Below, piece after piece: positions 35,910 to 43,798 of a stretch of DNA of 64,000 bases. Position 1 is the stretch's first letter, and each line of letters starts with the position of its first letter. The translations under genes were made by a program, and so were the position numbers. The notes below the pieces were generated by a model. The model worked only from the letters and a program-made list of their open reading frames with translations. It was not told where the DNA came from and did no database searches. This DNA is from Myxococcales bacterium (GTDB lineage: Bacteria; Myxococcota_A; Polyangia; Polyangiales; Polyangiaceae), in the NCBI GenBank assembly GCA_016794345.1, contig JAEUKE010000153.1, forward strand, positions 1 to 64,000, in the 5' to 3' direction.

Positions 35910-37679
35910 ATGGAACAGAAGAGCGGCGGCATCGCGAAGTACATCTTTCTCGGCCTCGCCGTCTTTCTCCTGGTTCAGTACGGCTGGCCGCTGATCTTCG
36001 GAAAGGGCGACGCGCCCACGAAGCAGCCCTTCGCCGAGACGCATTTCGGATCCGTCCCGGAGGGCGACCGGCCCGAAGAGAAGACGTGTGAGCTCGGCGA
36101 TCAGCGAGCCAAGTTCGTCCTCAGCTCACGCGGCGGCGCGCTGAAGAGCGCGACCATGTTGGAGCCCAAGTACGCGGGCATCGAGCTGGTGACGACGTCG
36201 AAGGAGCAGCGCATGCCCCTTCGCACCAACCTTCGCGCTCCGGAGGGAGACGAGCAGCAGGTCGCGCTCGACAACCTCGATTTCCAGCTCGCGGCGAGCG
36301 ACGAGAAGAGCTGCACGTTCAGCTTCAAGAGCGACGACACCGAGATCACGAAGGTGGTCGCGCTCACCGGCCGCCCGTTCGAGCTCGCCGTCGACCTGAC
36401 GGTGAAGAACCTCTCGAGCGCCAAGAAAGTGCACCGCTTCACGGTGGAGCAGACGTCCTGGCGCTCGAAGAAGGAGACGGAGTCGAGCTTCTGGGATCTC
36501 GGCCGGCGCCCCGAGTGGCTGACGGACGTGGTCACGCACACCGACAAAGGGACGAAGCGCCACATGCCCGGCGAGTTCGCGCCCGGTGAGTTCGACGAGA
36601 AGGGCTTCACGAGCGAGAGCTGGCTCCGCGCCGAGGGCGCCGGCATCTGGTCCGCGGTGTCGACCAACTACTTCGCGTCCACCGTGATCAACGCGTCTTC
36701 GGGGCCCGCTCACGCGGAGACGCTGATCGAGGACGGCGAGTACTACAACATCGCGAAGAGCGAAGAACGGTACGGTCATTTGTACCGCGCGCGGCTCGCC
36801 TTCGAGCCCAAGGAGCTCGGGCAAGGCGAGGAGGCCTCTTACTCGACGCTCGCGTTCGTGGGCCCGAAGGAGCGCGAGGTCCTCGCGGCGGTCGGCGGCG
36901 GCTCGAACAAATACGGCACCAAGGAGCTGATCGATCTCGGGATGTTCGGCGTGATCGGCCAGTACCTCGTCTCGTACACCATCTGGCTGTCGAAGCTGGT
37001 GGGGAGCTGGGGCTGGGCGATCGCGCTCTTGACGCTCACCGTGAAGCTCGCCGTCTTCCCGCTCCAGCTGCCGCAGCTCCGCACGAGCGTCTCGATGCGC
37101 CGCGTGAAGCCGCAGGTCGACGCGATCAACGAGCAGTACAAAGACGACATGATGCAGAAGAACCTCGCGCTGCAGGAGCTCTACCGGCGCGAAGGGATCA
37201 GGCCGCTCATCGGCTGTCTGCCGCTCATGCTTCAGATGCCCGTCTGGTTCGCGCTCTACCAATCGCTCTCGTCGGCGGTCGAGCTCTACCGGACGCCGTT
37301 CTTGGCGCCGCTCATCACCGACCTCACACACGCGGACCCGTACCACGTGTTGCCGCTCGTGCTCGGCGCGTCGAACTTCCTCCAGCAGAAGCTGATGCCG
37401 CCGCAGGGCATGGATCCCGCGCAGGCGAAGATGATGATGTACATGATGCCGGCGATCTTCACCGTCATGATGTTCTTCATGCCCTCCGGCCTCGGCGTCT
37501 ACATGCTCACCAACACCTGGTTGGGCATCGTGCAGCAGGTCCTCGTGGAGAAGTGGGTGCAGTCCCGCTTGAAGACGCCCGCATCGATCGAGGTGCGCGA
37601 GGTCGAGAAGAAAGATGTCCCGTCGGCGATTGAACCAAGCGCCGGCATTGGAAAGGGGAAGGTTCGTGCCCGTGGATGA
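35910..37679 (+). CDS. yidC: Membrane protein insertase YidC
   Basis: YidC inserts and folds inner-membrane proteins alone or with Sec. The 589-residue Gram-negative-type protein has an N-terminal membrane helix (KYIFLGLAVFLLVQYGW), a large periplasmic beta-domain and the C-terminal insertase with five helices, including LLTLTVKLAVFPLQLPQLRTS and the cytosolic hairpin MRRVKPQVDAINEQY. The positively charged groove residue is Lys (TVK) where E. coli has Arg. The 248-bp gap before it (35662-35909) holds no convincing gene. It overlaps the jag start by 14 bp. Confidence 0.95.
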   Translation: MEQKSGGIAKYIFLGLAVFLLVQYGWPLIFGKGDAPTKQPFAETHFGSVPEGDRPEEKTCELGDQRAKFVLSSRGGALKSATMLEPKYAGIELVTTSKEQRMPLRTNLRAPEGDEQQVALDNLDFQLAASDEKSCTFSFKSDDTEITKVVALTGRPFELAVDLTVKNLSSAKKVHRFTVEQTSWRSKKETESSFWDLGRRPEWLTDVVTHTDKGTKRHMPGEFAPGEFDEKGFTSESWLRAEGAGIWSAVSTNYFASTVINASSGPAHAETLIEDGEYYNIAKSEERYGHLYRARLAFEPKELGQGEEASYSTLAFVGPKEREVLAAVGGGSNKYGTKELIDLGMFGVIGQYLVSYTIWLSKLVGSWGWAIALLTLTVKLAVFPLQLPQLRTSVSMRRVKPQVDAINEQYKDDMMQKNLALQELYRREGIRPLIGCLPLMLQMPVWFALYQSLSSAVELYRTPFLAPLITDLTHADPYHVLPLVLGASNFLQQKLMPPQGMDPAQAKMMMYMMPAIFTVMMFFMPSGLGVYMLTNTWLGIVQQVLVEKWVQSRLKTPASIEVREVEKKDVPSAIEPSAGIGKGKVRARG

Positions 37680-38277
37680 CATTGCCTCTGATTCCCCCGG
37701 CAAGCCGGGTGAGCTTATCTCTGCCGAATCGCCCGACGAGATCCGGCCCGAAGACGACGCCGAGGGCGAAGCCCCTGCAGCCAAGGCAGCCGCCGAGCCG
37801 TTCGTCGAGGACGGCCGCGCCGACATGGTTCTCGATTTCGTGATCGACGTCCTCGCGGCCATGGGCCTCGACTGCACCGTCGACCTCCTCGAAAACGACG
37901 ACGAGGACCCGCCGGAGGAGATCCGCCTCGAGATCGAGGGGAAGGACGCCGCGCGGGTGATCGGCAAGAAGGGCCAGACCCTCGCCGCGCTCCAGTTCGT
38001 CGCGAACCGCGTCGTCAACCGACCGGGCCGCACGCGCCGCCACGTCATCATCGACGCGGAGGGCTACCGTGCTCGCCGCGAGGACGCGCTGACCGAGATG
38101 GCGCACCGCCTCGGCAAACAAGCGGTCGACGAGGGCAAGATCATCACCTTCGATCCGATGACGCCGCAGGACCGACGCGTCGTCCACCTCGCGCTGGCGA
38201 AGTTCCCCGGTGTCGTCACGAAGAGCGACGGCGAAGGAGAAGCGCGCCGCGTCCAGATCATCCCCGTGCGTCGCTGA
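37666..38277 (+). CDS. jag: KH/R3H RNA-binding protein Jag (KhpB)
   Basis: This 203-residue protein has an acidic N-terminal linker, a KH-like domain (KDAARVIGKKGQTLAALQFVANRVV) and a C-terminal R3H domain (LTEMAHRLGKQA..RRVVHLAL). The Jag_N domain of Firmicute proteins is absent. The GTG at 37666 has a GGGGAAGG ribosome binding site and overlaps the yidC stop. Jag/KhpB binds RNA and is regularly found next to yidC. Confidence 0.9.
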   Translation: MPVDDIASDSPGKPGELISAESPDEIRPEDDAEGEAPAAKAAAEPFVEDGRADMVLDFVIDVLAAMGLDCTVDLLENDDEDPPEEIRLEIEGKDAARVIGKKGQTLAALQFVANRVVNRPGRTRRHVIIDAEGYRARREDALTEMAHRLGKQAVDEGKIITFDPMTPQDRRVVHLALAKFPGVVTKSDGEGEARRVQIIPVRR

Positions 38278-38293
38278 GACGCGCACCCCGTCC

Positions 38294-38314
38294 GGGCCGC
38301 CGTGCTGGCGGCCC
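38294..38314 (+). terminator. GC hairpin after jag
   Basis: GGGCCGCC-GTGCT-GGCGGCCC is a perfect 8-bp stem 16 bp after the jag stop. No T-run follows, so it is a likely transcript-end or pausing structure that separates the jag operon from the rplS promoter. Confidence 0.45.
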
Positions 38315-38341
38315 GCAGCATCGTCCCGATCCCCGTCGTCA

Positions 38342-38376
38342 TTGACACCCTAGGCGCGGCATGCATAATGCCGCGC
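38342..38376 (+). promoter_or_regulatory. rplS promoter with overlapping inverted repeat
   Basis: TTGACA (38342-38347) and CATAAT (38364-38369), spaced 16 bp, form a near-consensus sigma-70 promoter for rplS. A perfect 9-bp inverted repeat, GCGCGGCAT-GCATA-ATGCCGCGC (38354-38376), spans the -10 box, so a dimeric regulator could control it, or the transcribed hairpin could have a role. Confidence 0.6.
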
Positions 38377-38402
38377 TCTCTCGAACCCGAGGTCGTACTG
38401 CC

Positions 38403-38759
38403 ATGCTCTCGTCGCCCGTCATCGCCAAGATCGAAGACTCCCAGCTCCGCTCCGACCTGCCGGAGTTTCGCGTCGGCGACACGGTTCGCGTCCACTACAA
38501 GATCGTCGAAGGCGAGAAGGAGCGCGTGCAGGTGTTCCAGGGCGTCGTCCTGAAGCGCCACCGCGCCGGCGTGCGCAGCACGTTCACCGTCCGCAAGGTG
38601 AGCTTCAGCGTCGGCGTCGAGCGCATCTTCCTGCAGCACAGCCCCCGAATCGACCGCATCGAGGTCGTGTCGAAGGGCGTCGTTCGACGCGCTCGCCTCT
38701 TCTACCTCCGCGACCTCGCGGGCAAGGCCGCGCGCGTCCGCGACGAGAAGGACGGCTGA
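38403..38759 (+). CDS. rplS: 50S ribosomal protein L19
   Basis: This 118-residue protein has the L19 core FRVGDTVRVHYKIVEGEKER.., QVFQGVVLKRH, GVERIFLQHSPRIDRIEVV and RARLFYLRDLAGKAAR. The start is ATG 38403 within its own near-consensus promoter region. In many bacteria rplS follows trmD; here it follows jag and stands alone. Confidence 0.95.
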   Translation: MLSSPVIAKIEDSQLRSDLPEFRVGDTVRVHYKIVEGEKERVQVFQGVVLKRHRAGVRSTFTVRKVSFSVGVERIFLQHSPRIDRIEVVSKGVVRRARLFYLRDLAGKAARVRDEKDG

Positions 38760-38815
38760 CAGACGTCTTGCCACGACCGAGCCGCTCCTCGGAGCTGGTG
38801 AGGTCGTCTCGCGCT

Positions 38816-38851
38816 TTCACCCCCCTGCCCCCCTCACCGGTGTGAGGGGGG
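38816..38851 (+). repeat. C6-TC / GA-G6 hairpin repeat, copy 4
   Basis: C6-TCAC (38828-38837) and GTGA-G6 (38842-38851) form a 10-bp stem with a CGGT loop, preceded by TTCA and a C-run. This copy is in the non-coding gap between rplS and the zinc-ribbon/FHA gene. It is not adjacent to a start codon. Confidence 0.8.
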
Positions 38852-39012
38852 TTCGTCGTTTCTTCGTCGAGAGCCGCGCGCTCGCGCGCGGGGACCGGCC
38901 AAGCACGGAAAATAACAGAGCACTTGATCTCGATCGGCGAGAGGGCGGTATTCTGAGCGCGGCGGTCGACTGCGATCTCGTCTCGCGCGTCCGCCTCTAG
39001 CAAGGACTCTCC

Positions 39013-40008
39013 ATGATCTGCCCTCGTTGCGGCGCGCCCAACGCTCCTTCCGACAAGTTCTGCGCTGTGTGTGCATCTCCACTTCAACCGGGAATGGGTC
39101 AGCCGCCGATGGGCCAGCCCCCCGGTGGCTTCGGGCCGCCCCCCGGTTTCGGGCCGCCCGGGTTCCCGCCTCCAGGAGGTGGCTTTCCCCCGCCGCCGCC
39201 GCCGCCTGGCTTCGACCAGCCGCCGCCTGGCGGTGGGTTCGGTCCTCCTCCCGGCATGGGTCCAGGGATGGGTCCACCCGGGATGGGGCCGCCCCCCGGC
39301 ATGGGGCCGCCGCCGGGCATGGGCGCGCCTCCGGGAATGGGCCCGCCAGGCATGGGCGGCCCGCCAGGCATGGGCGGACCTCCCGGCATGGGCGGACCTC
39401 CCGGCATGGGCGGACCTCCCGGCTTTCAGGGCTTCGACGGCGGGCAATACCCCGCGCCGCCGCCGCCGTTCCCGCCGCCTCCCGGCGGCGATCCGCACCA
39501 CGACCAGTTCGGCGCTACCGCGTTTGCACCGCAAGGCGGACCTCCTCCTCCCATGGGCGGCGGGGCGCCGCAGAACTTCGGGCAGCCCGCGCCCATGCCT
39601 CCCACGAACATGATGCAGGGCTTCGACGCCGGTCGCGGCCCCAGCCAAGCGGGGCCCGCTCCCGGTGAGAAGAAAGCTCGTCGCGCGCTCGCGGGCTTCC
39701 TCGTCAGCTTCCAGGACGACCCGCTCGGAAAACACTGGCCCCTCTACCAAGGTCGAAACTTGATCGGGCGCGCCGAGACCGGCCAGGAGGTCGACGTCCC
39801 GATCGGACACGGCACGACCTCGACCAACCACGCAACCATCGAGGCGGAAGGGGGCAGGCTCACCCTCAGCGACCTCGGATCGACGAACGGCACCTTCCAC
39901 AACGAAGAAGCGATTGGCTTTCAGGGCAGGCGTGAGCTCCGCGACGGGGACAAGATCCGTTTCGGGGGCTTCAGCGTCATCGTCATCAACGTTGCAGCCC
40001 GTGCCTAA
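39013..40008 (+). CDS. Zinc-ribbon, Pro/Gly-rich, FHA-domain protein
   Basis: The 331-residue protein begins with a zinc ribbon (CPRCGAPNAPSDKFCAVC), has a long Pro-Gly-Met linker, and ends with an FHA domain (NLIGRAETGQEVDVPIGHGT, STNHATIEAEGG, DLGSTNGTFHNEE). FHA domains bind phosphothreonine. It opens the 39-51 kb signalling cluster. A variable repeat (GMGGPP units) makes length variation likely. The 253-bp gap before it holds the fourth hairpin repeat and a weak TTGATC/TATTCT promoter-like pair. Confidence 0.85.
   Translation: MICPRCGAPNAPSDKFCAVCASPLQPGMGQPPMGQPPGGFGPPPGFGPPGFPPPGGGFPPPPPPPGFDQPPPGGGFGPPPGMGPGMGPPGMGPPPGMGPPPGMGAPPGMGPPGMGGPPGMGGPPGMGGPPGMGGPPGFQGFDGGQYPAPPPPFPPPPGGDPHHDQFGATAFAPQGGPPPPMGGGAPQNFGQPAPMPPTNMMQGFDAGRGPSQAGPAPGEKKARRALAGFLVSFQDDPLGKHWPLYQGRNLIGRAETGQEVDVPIGHGTTSTNHATIEAEGGRLTLSDLGSTNGTFHNEEAIGFQGRRELRDGDKIRFGGFSVIVINVAARA
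39349..39420 (+). repeat. 18-bp tandem repeat encoding GMGGPP
   Basis: Four units of 18 bp, three of them identical (GGCATGGGCGGACCTCCC), encode GMGGPP within the Pro/Gly linker. Such in-frame minisatellites expand and contract by slippage without breaking the reading frame. Confidence 0.9.
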
Positions 40009-40140
40009 CGGGTGCAGTGCCTAGGGTCGCGCGGCGAGGTCGGTCCGAGCTCGCCGCCCAACCGGCATCCCCCCCCCAGCCTGAGCTTTCCCGTGGCGCG
40101 CGCGAGCGCGCTATGGGTGGCCTCACCGGAGGAAGTGACA

Positions 40141-42246
40141 ATGCGAAGCGCTCCCATCGGCAGCACCGCGGCGAAGGTCTTCGCCCTGCTCGCCGCATTC
40201 TGCGCGCTGTTCGTCGTGCGGGCGGCCCAGGCCGTCCCCGAGGCCCACATCATGCGCATCGACCCGCGCGTGAGCCAAACGGAAGGGGCCCCCATCCTCA
40301 CGTCGGTGATCGAGCTCGTCCAGAACAAGCCGCTCAACACCGTCATCGGCACCTGCTCGACGACGGGCGGCAACGCGGAGCTCGACTGCATCGCCGACAA
40401 GCTCGAGCAACCCCGCGCCCTGTGGGATCCCATCGAGTTCCCCGAGTCTTCGACGTTCTTCACCATCCTCTACGACCGGACCGACGTCCCGGCGAAGTTC
40501 ATCGAGAAGAAGCGCTGGAGCGCCGCCAAAGGCGAGCCTGGCGTCGGGACGGCATGGCTCCTCCTGATCGACGCGGGCGGCACGATGGGCCCCCGCTTCG
40601 AGGAGGCCCGCGCAACCGCCAAAGCATTCATCGACGGCATGCGGGAGAACGACATCACGAACGTGATGTTCTTCAATGACCGCAACGTCATCTCGAGCTC
40701 GGGCTGGGTCGCCGACAAGGGCAAGGCCCTCGAGCACCTCAACTCGGTCCCCAAGGCGTTCGCCGCGTCCGGCCGCACCAGGCCGCTCGGCCAGATCGTG
40801 CAACAAGGCGCGACGGACGGCTTCCGCGAGCTCGGCAACGTCGGCCAGAACGTCAAGGTCCCGCTGCATCAGGCGATGGTCGTGCTCTCGAGCGGCGCGT
40901 CCGGGACGGATGCGTCGAGCGTCGGACCGGCCGCGAAGTTCCTCAGCCAGTTCATGACGAAGGGGCGCTTCCCGGAGGACAACATCGTCCAGCCGAAGAT
41001 GCCCGTTCCGGTCATCTCCATCTGGTTTCCCTCGACGCAGCTCGAGGAGCTCTACGAGAACGCGCGGCAGTTCATGGAGAGCCTGCCGAACACCGAGATC
41101 GGCGGCCTCTTCTTCATCGTGCGCGACGGCGGCGCCGCCCGCGGGCCCAAGATCGTGAACGCGATCCGTGCGCGCTTCGACGCGATGTGGATCGTCAAAT
41201 GGCAGGTCTCGTGCGTGGAGCCCACGGTCACGCAGACCTTCAAGCTCTTCTTCAAGAACACCGATCTGCCCATCAACGGCGACGCCTCGTACGCAAACGT
41301 CCCCGTGGGCATCGACCCGCAGGCCTGGCCGCTCGACATCGACCGCGAGGCGACCGAGCGCGCGGCAAAGGACAACCCGATCTACCCCGGCGGAACGGTG
41401 AAGATCTACGGCACCTTCTGCTGGGGCGGGAAGAAAGAGCGGGCCGAGCTCTACATGGTTCCCAAGAACCAGGAGGTCCCTGAGAGCCTCGAGGGGGGCA
41501 CGCTCGAAGACGCGAAGAACGCCCAGAAGACGCTCATCGAAGCCGGGATGCGCGGGCAGGCGCTCAGCACGAGCGACTCGTTCGTGGAGTTCGAGGTCCC
41601 CGACAAGACGAAGTTCCTCTCGGGCAAGGCCGACAAGATGACGGCGCGCCTCATCGTGTTCGACAACTCGTCGAAGCGAACGAGCGCGGTCACGCGCGAT
41701 CAGATCCTCACCCTGCGGGCCGCCGAGAAGCCCCTGCCCTATTTCCTCATCGGTGGCATCGCCTTCGGCGGCGTGGTCCTCATCCTGCTGCTCGTCTCGG
41801 TCTTCCGAGGCGGCGGACGTCGGCGCGCCGCCGTCGCCGCAGCCGCACCACCGCGCCCAGGCGGCGGAGGAGCGCCCATGCCCATGCCCATGCCGATGGC
41901 CGCGCCTGCGCCCCCGCCCCCGCCGCCGCCCGCGCACCCTGCCCCGGCCTTCGCGCAGCGCGCGACGCTGACGGGCAGCGCCGGTATCTTCACCGTGCTG
42001 CCCGGCATGGAGATGAAGGCAGGCAGGGACGGCGCGCTCTGCCAGATCCTGCTCAACGAGCCGCGTGTGTCGGGCACCCACGCCTCCCTCAAGATCGAAA
42101 ACGGCCAGCTCTTCGTCCGTGACGACAACTCGAACAACGGAACGCAGATCAACGCTCAACGCATCGGCCCAGGCGTGTGGACGCCCGTCCCGCACGGCGC
42201 GATCCTGAAGTTTGGACCGGTCGAGTTCAGCGTCTCGCTGGAGTAA
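40141..42246 (+). CDS. vWA-like, transmembrane, FHA-domain protein
   Basis: The 701-residue protein has a signal peptide, then a vWA-like domain (AWLLLIDAGGTMGPRFEEA) whose metal site reads D-x-G-x-T instead of D-x-S-x-S, so metal-dependent binding may be lost. A beta-rich region follows, then a single transmembrane helix near residues 535-560 (FLIGGIAFGGVVLILLLVS), a Pro/Met-rich linker (PMPMPMPM) and a C-terminal FHA domain (EPRVSGTHASLKIENGQ, DNSNNGTQINAQ). Topology would put vWA in the periplasm and FHA in the cytoplasm, a bridge between external contact and phosphothreonine recognition. The next gene starts 12 bp later. Confidence 0.85.
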   Translation: MRSAPIGSTAAKVFALLAAFCALFVVRAAQAVPEAHIMRIDPRVSQTEGAPILTSVIELVQNKPLNTVIGTCSTTGGNAELDCIADKLEQPRALWDPIEFPESSTFFTILYDRTDVPAKFIEKKRWSAAKGEPGVGTAWLLLIDAGGTMGPRFEEARATAKAFIDGMRENDITNVMFFNDRNVISSSGWVADKGKALEHLNSVPKAFAASGRTRPLGQIVQQGATDGFRELGNVGQNVKVPLHQAMVVLSSGASGTDASSVGPAAKFLSQFMTKGRFPEDNIVQPKMPVPVISIWFPSTQLEELYENARQFMESLPNTEIGGLFFIVRDGGAARGPKIVNAIRARFDAMWIVKWQVSCVEPTVTQTFKLFFKNTDLPINGDASYANVPVGIDPQAWPLDIDREATERAAKDNPIYPGGTVKIYGTFCWGGKKERAELYMVPKNQEVPESLEGGTLEDAKNAQKTLIEAGMRGQALSTSDSFVEFEVPDKTKFLSGKADKMTARLIVFDNSSKRTSAVTRDQILTLRAAEKPLPYFLIGGIAFGGVVLILLLVSVFRGGGRRRAAVAAAAPPRPGGGGAPMPMPMPMAAPAPPPPPPPAHPAPAFAQRATLTGSAGIFTVLPGMEMKAGRDGALCQILLNEPRVSGTHASLKIENGQLFVRDDNSNNGTQINAQRIGPGVWTPVPHGAILKFGPVEFSVSLE

Positions 42247-42258
42247 CGCGCGTCGGAA

Positions 42259-43707
42259 ATGACAGCCCCCAGGTCGCTCGAGTTGAAGATCGACGTCGCT
42301 CAGTTGAGCGACCCGGGGCGCGATCCCAACAAACAGGTCAACGAGGACTCGTGTGGCTACGCCACGACGAGGTTCGGGCACCTGTGTGTCCTCTGCGACG
42401 GCATGGGCGGCCACTACGGGGGCCAAGAGGCCAGCCGGCGTGCGATCAAGACGATCTTCGAGCAGATCGAGCTCGCGCCCGAGGGCGCGAAGCCGGTCCT
42501 GGCGCTGAAGGCGGCGGTCGAGGAGGCCGGGCGCCGCGTGTACGAGCTCGGCGGGCCTCCCGAGAACAAGGTCCGGCCCGGTTCCACCGTCGTCGCGATG
42601 CTCCTCCATGACGGCGGCGTCGACGTCGCGCACGTGGGGGACAGCCGCGCCTTCGTCATCCGTTCCGGCCAGATCTACCCGCTCACGCGCGATCATTCGA
42701 TGGTGCAGGCGATGATCGACGCCGGCTTCCTGACCGAGGAGCAGGCCATCGGGCACCCCGACGCCAACAAGATCACACGCGCCCTCGGCATGAAGCCCGA
42801 GGTCGAGGTCGAGGTGCGGCCCGAGCCCATGGAGCTCTTCCCCGGCGACCTCCTCCTCACGTCGAGCGACGGGCTCACCGATCTGGCGCTCAACAAGGAC
42901 ATCCTCGGCGCGACCAAACAGGCGCTCGCATCGGGCGGCCTCGATCACGCCGTGGCGCAGCTCGTCCGGATGGCCAACGATCGTGGCGGCCACGACAACA
43001 TCACGGTCCAGCTCGTGCGGGTGACGCACACCTCGCCCTCGAAGACGAAGTCGGGGACGACCCAGGCAGGTGGCCCGCTCACGACCCTCGCGGACGTGCC
43101 GGCGCAGGCCGCCCAGGGCTCGCGGCCCGCCGGAGCGCCTGCGGCCGCGCCCTCCGCCCCGATGATGGCCGTCGGCCCTCAGCCCATCGCCTCGGGCCCC
43201 GGCCTCTTGCCCCCGCCGCAGCTCGACACGGTCGTCGGGCGAAACCGCCTCGAGACCATCCCGATGCAGGCGGCGGCCACCGCACACGACGGAACGGCCC
43301 GGAGCGCGAGCGCCGCGACGATCCCCGGCGCGCCCCACGGTGCCGCGGCCGGCGCTTCCGTGGGCCTCGGGCTTCCGCCAGCCCAGCCGGGCATGGGCTC
43401 CGCCCTCGCCTCCACGCTCGACAGCCAGGCGCCCGGCCTGTACCGCCTCGACGGCGTGGCCGGGCTGAACCTCCCGCCGCCGTCGGCGCGGTTCGGCGGG
43501 CCGGCGCAGCCACACGCCACGCCGATGATGACGCCGTCTCCCCCTGCGGCCAGCACGCTCGGGCCCGGTTCGGCGTACGCCGGCGGCGGCGTACCGTCCA
43601 GCTCGGCGCGGCAGAGCGGCGGAGGTGTGCTCTTCCTCGTGCTCGCGGTGAGCTTCGTGGTCGCCATCGTGATCATGGCGATCGTGTGGGCGGCTTTCCT
43701 GCGCTGA
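42259..43707 (+). CDS. PP2C-type Ser/Thr phosphatase with membrane tail
   Basis: The 482-residue protein has the PP2C motifs QVNEDSCG, CDGMGGH, AHVGDSRAF, SSDGLTD and GGHDNITV, with all metal-binding Asp residues, so it should be active. After the ~240-residue catalytic domain comes a long Pro/Ala/Gly linker and a C-terminal transmembrane helix (VLFLVLAVSFVVAIVIMAIVWAAF) that anchors it to the inner membrane with the catalytic domain in the cytoplasm. It removes phosphates from Ser/Thr-phosphorylated proteins and is thus the natural opponent of FHA binding in this cluster. Confidence 0.92.
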   Translation: MTAPRSLELKIDVAQLSDPGRDPNKQVNEDSCGYATTRFGHLCVLCDGMGGHYGGQEASRRAIKTIFEQIELAPEGAKPVLALKAAVEEAGRRVYELGGPPENKVRPGSTVVAMLLHDGGVDVAHVGDSRAFVIRSGQIYPLTRDHSMVQAMIDAGFLTEEQAIGHPDANKITRALGMKPEVEVEVRPEPMELFPGDLLLTSSDGLTDLALNKDILGATKQALASGGLDHAVAQLVRMANDRGGHDNITVQLVRVTHTSPSKTKSGTTQAGGPLTTLADVPAQAAQGSRPAGAPAAAPSAPMMAVGPQPIASGPGLLPPPQLDTVVGRNRLETIPMQAAATAHDGTARSASAATIPGAPHGAAAGASVGLGLPPAQPGMGSALASTLDSQAPGLYRLDGVAGLNLPPPSARFGGPAQPHATPMMTPSPPAASTLGPGSAYAGGGVPSSSARQSGGGVLFLVLAVSFVVAIVIMAIVWAAFLR

Positions 43708-43798
43708 CGACGCGCCCGGACCGTCGCCCGCTCAGGGCGAGGACGAGAGTTCGCTTCGCACCGTCGGCTTTCGCTGCTATTCCCCTTACCGCAAGCTC

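Noticed and set aside
39100..39480. Possible CRISPR-like or array structure in the Pro/Gly-rich region
   Set aside because: The units are in-frame 18-bp codon repeats inside a coding sequence, with no spacers between them.
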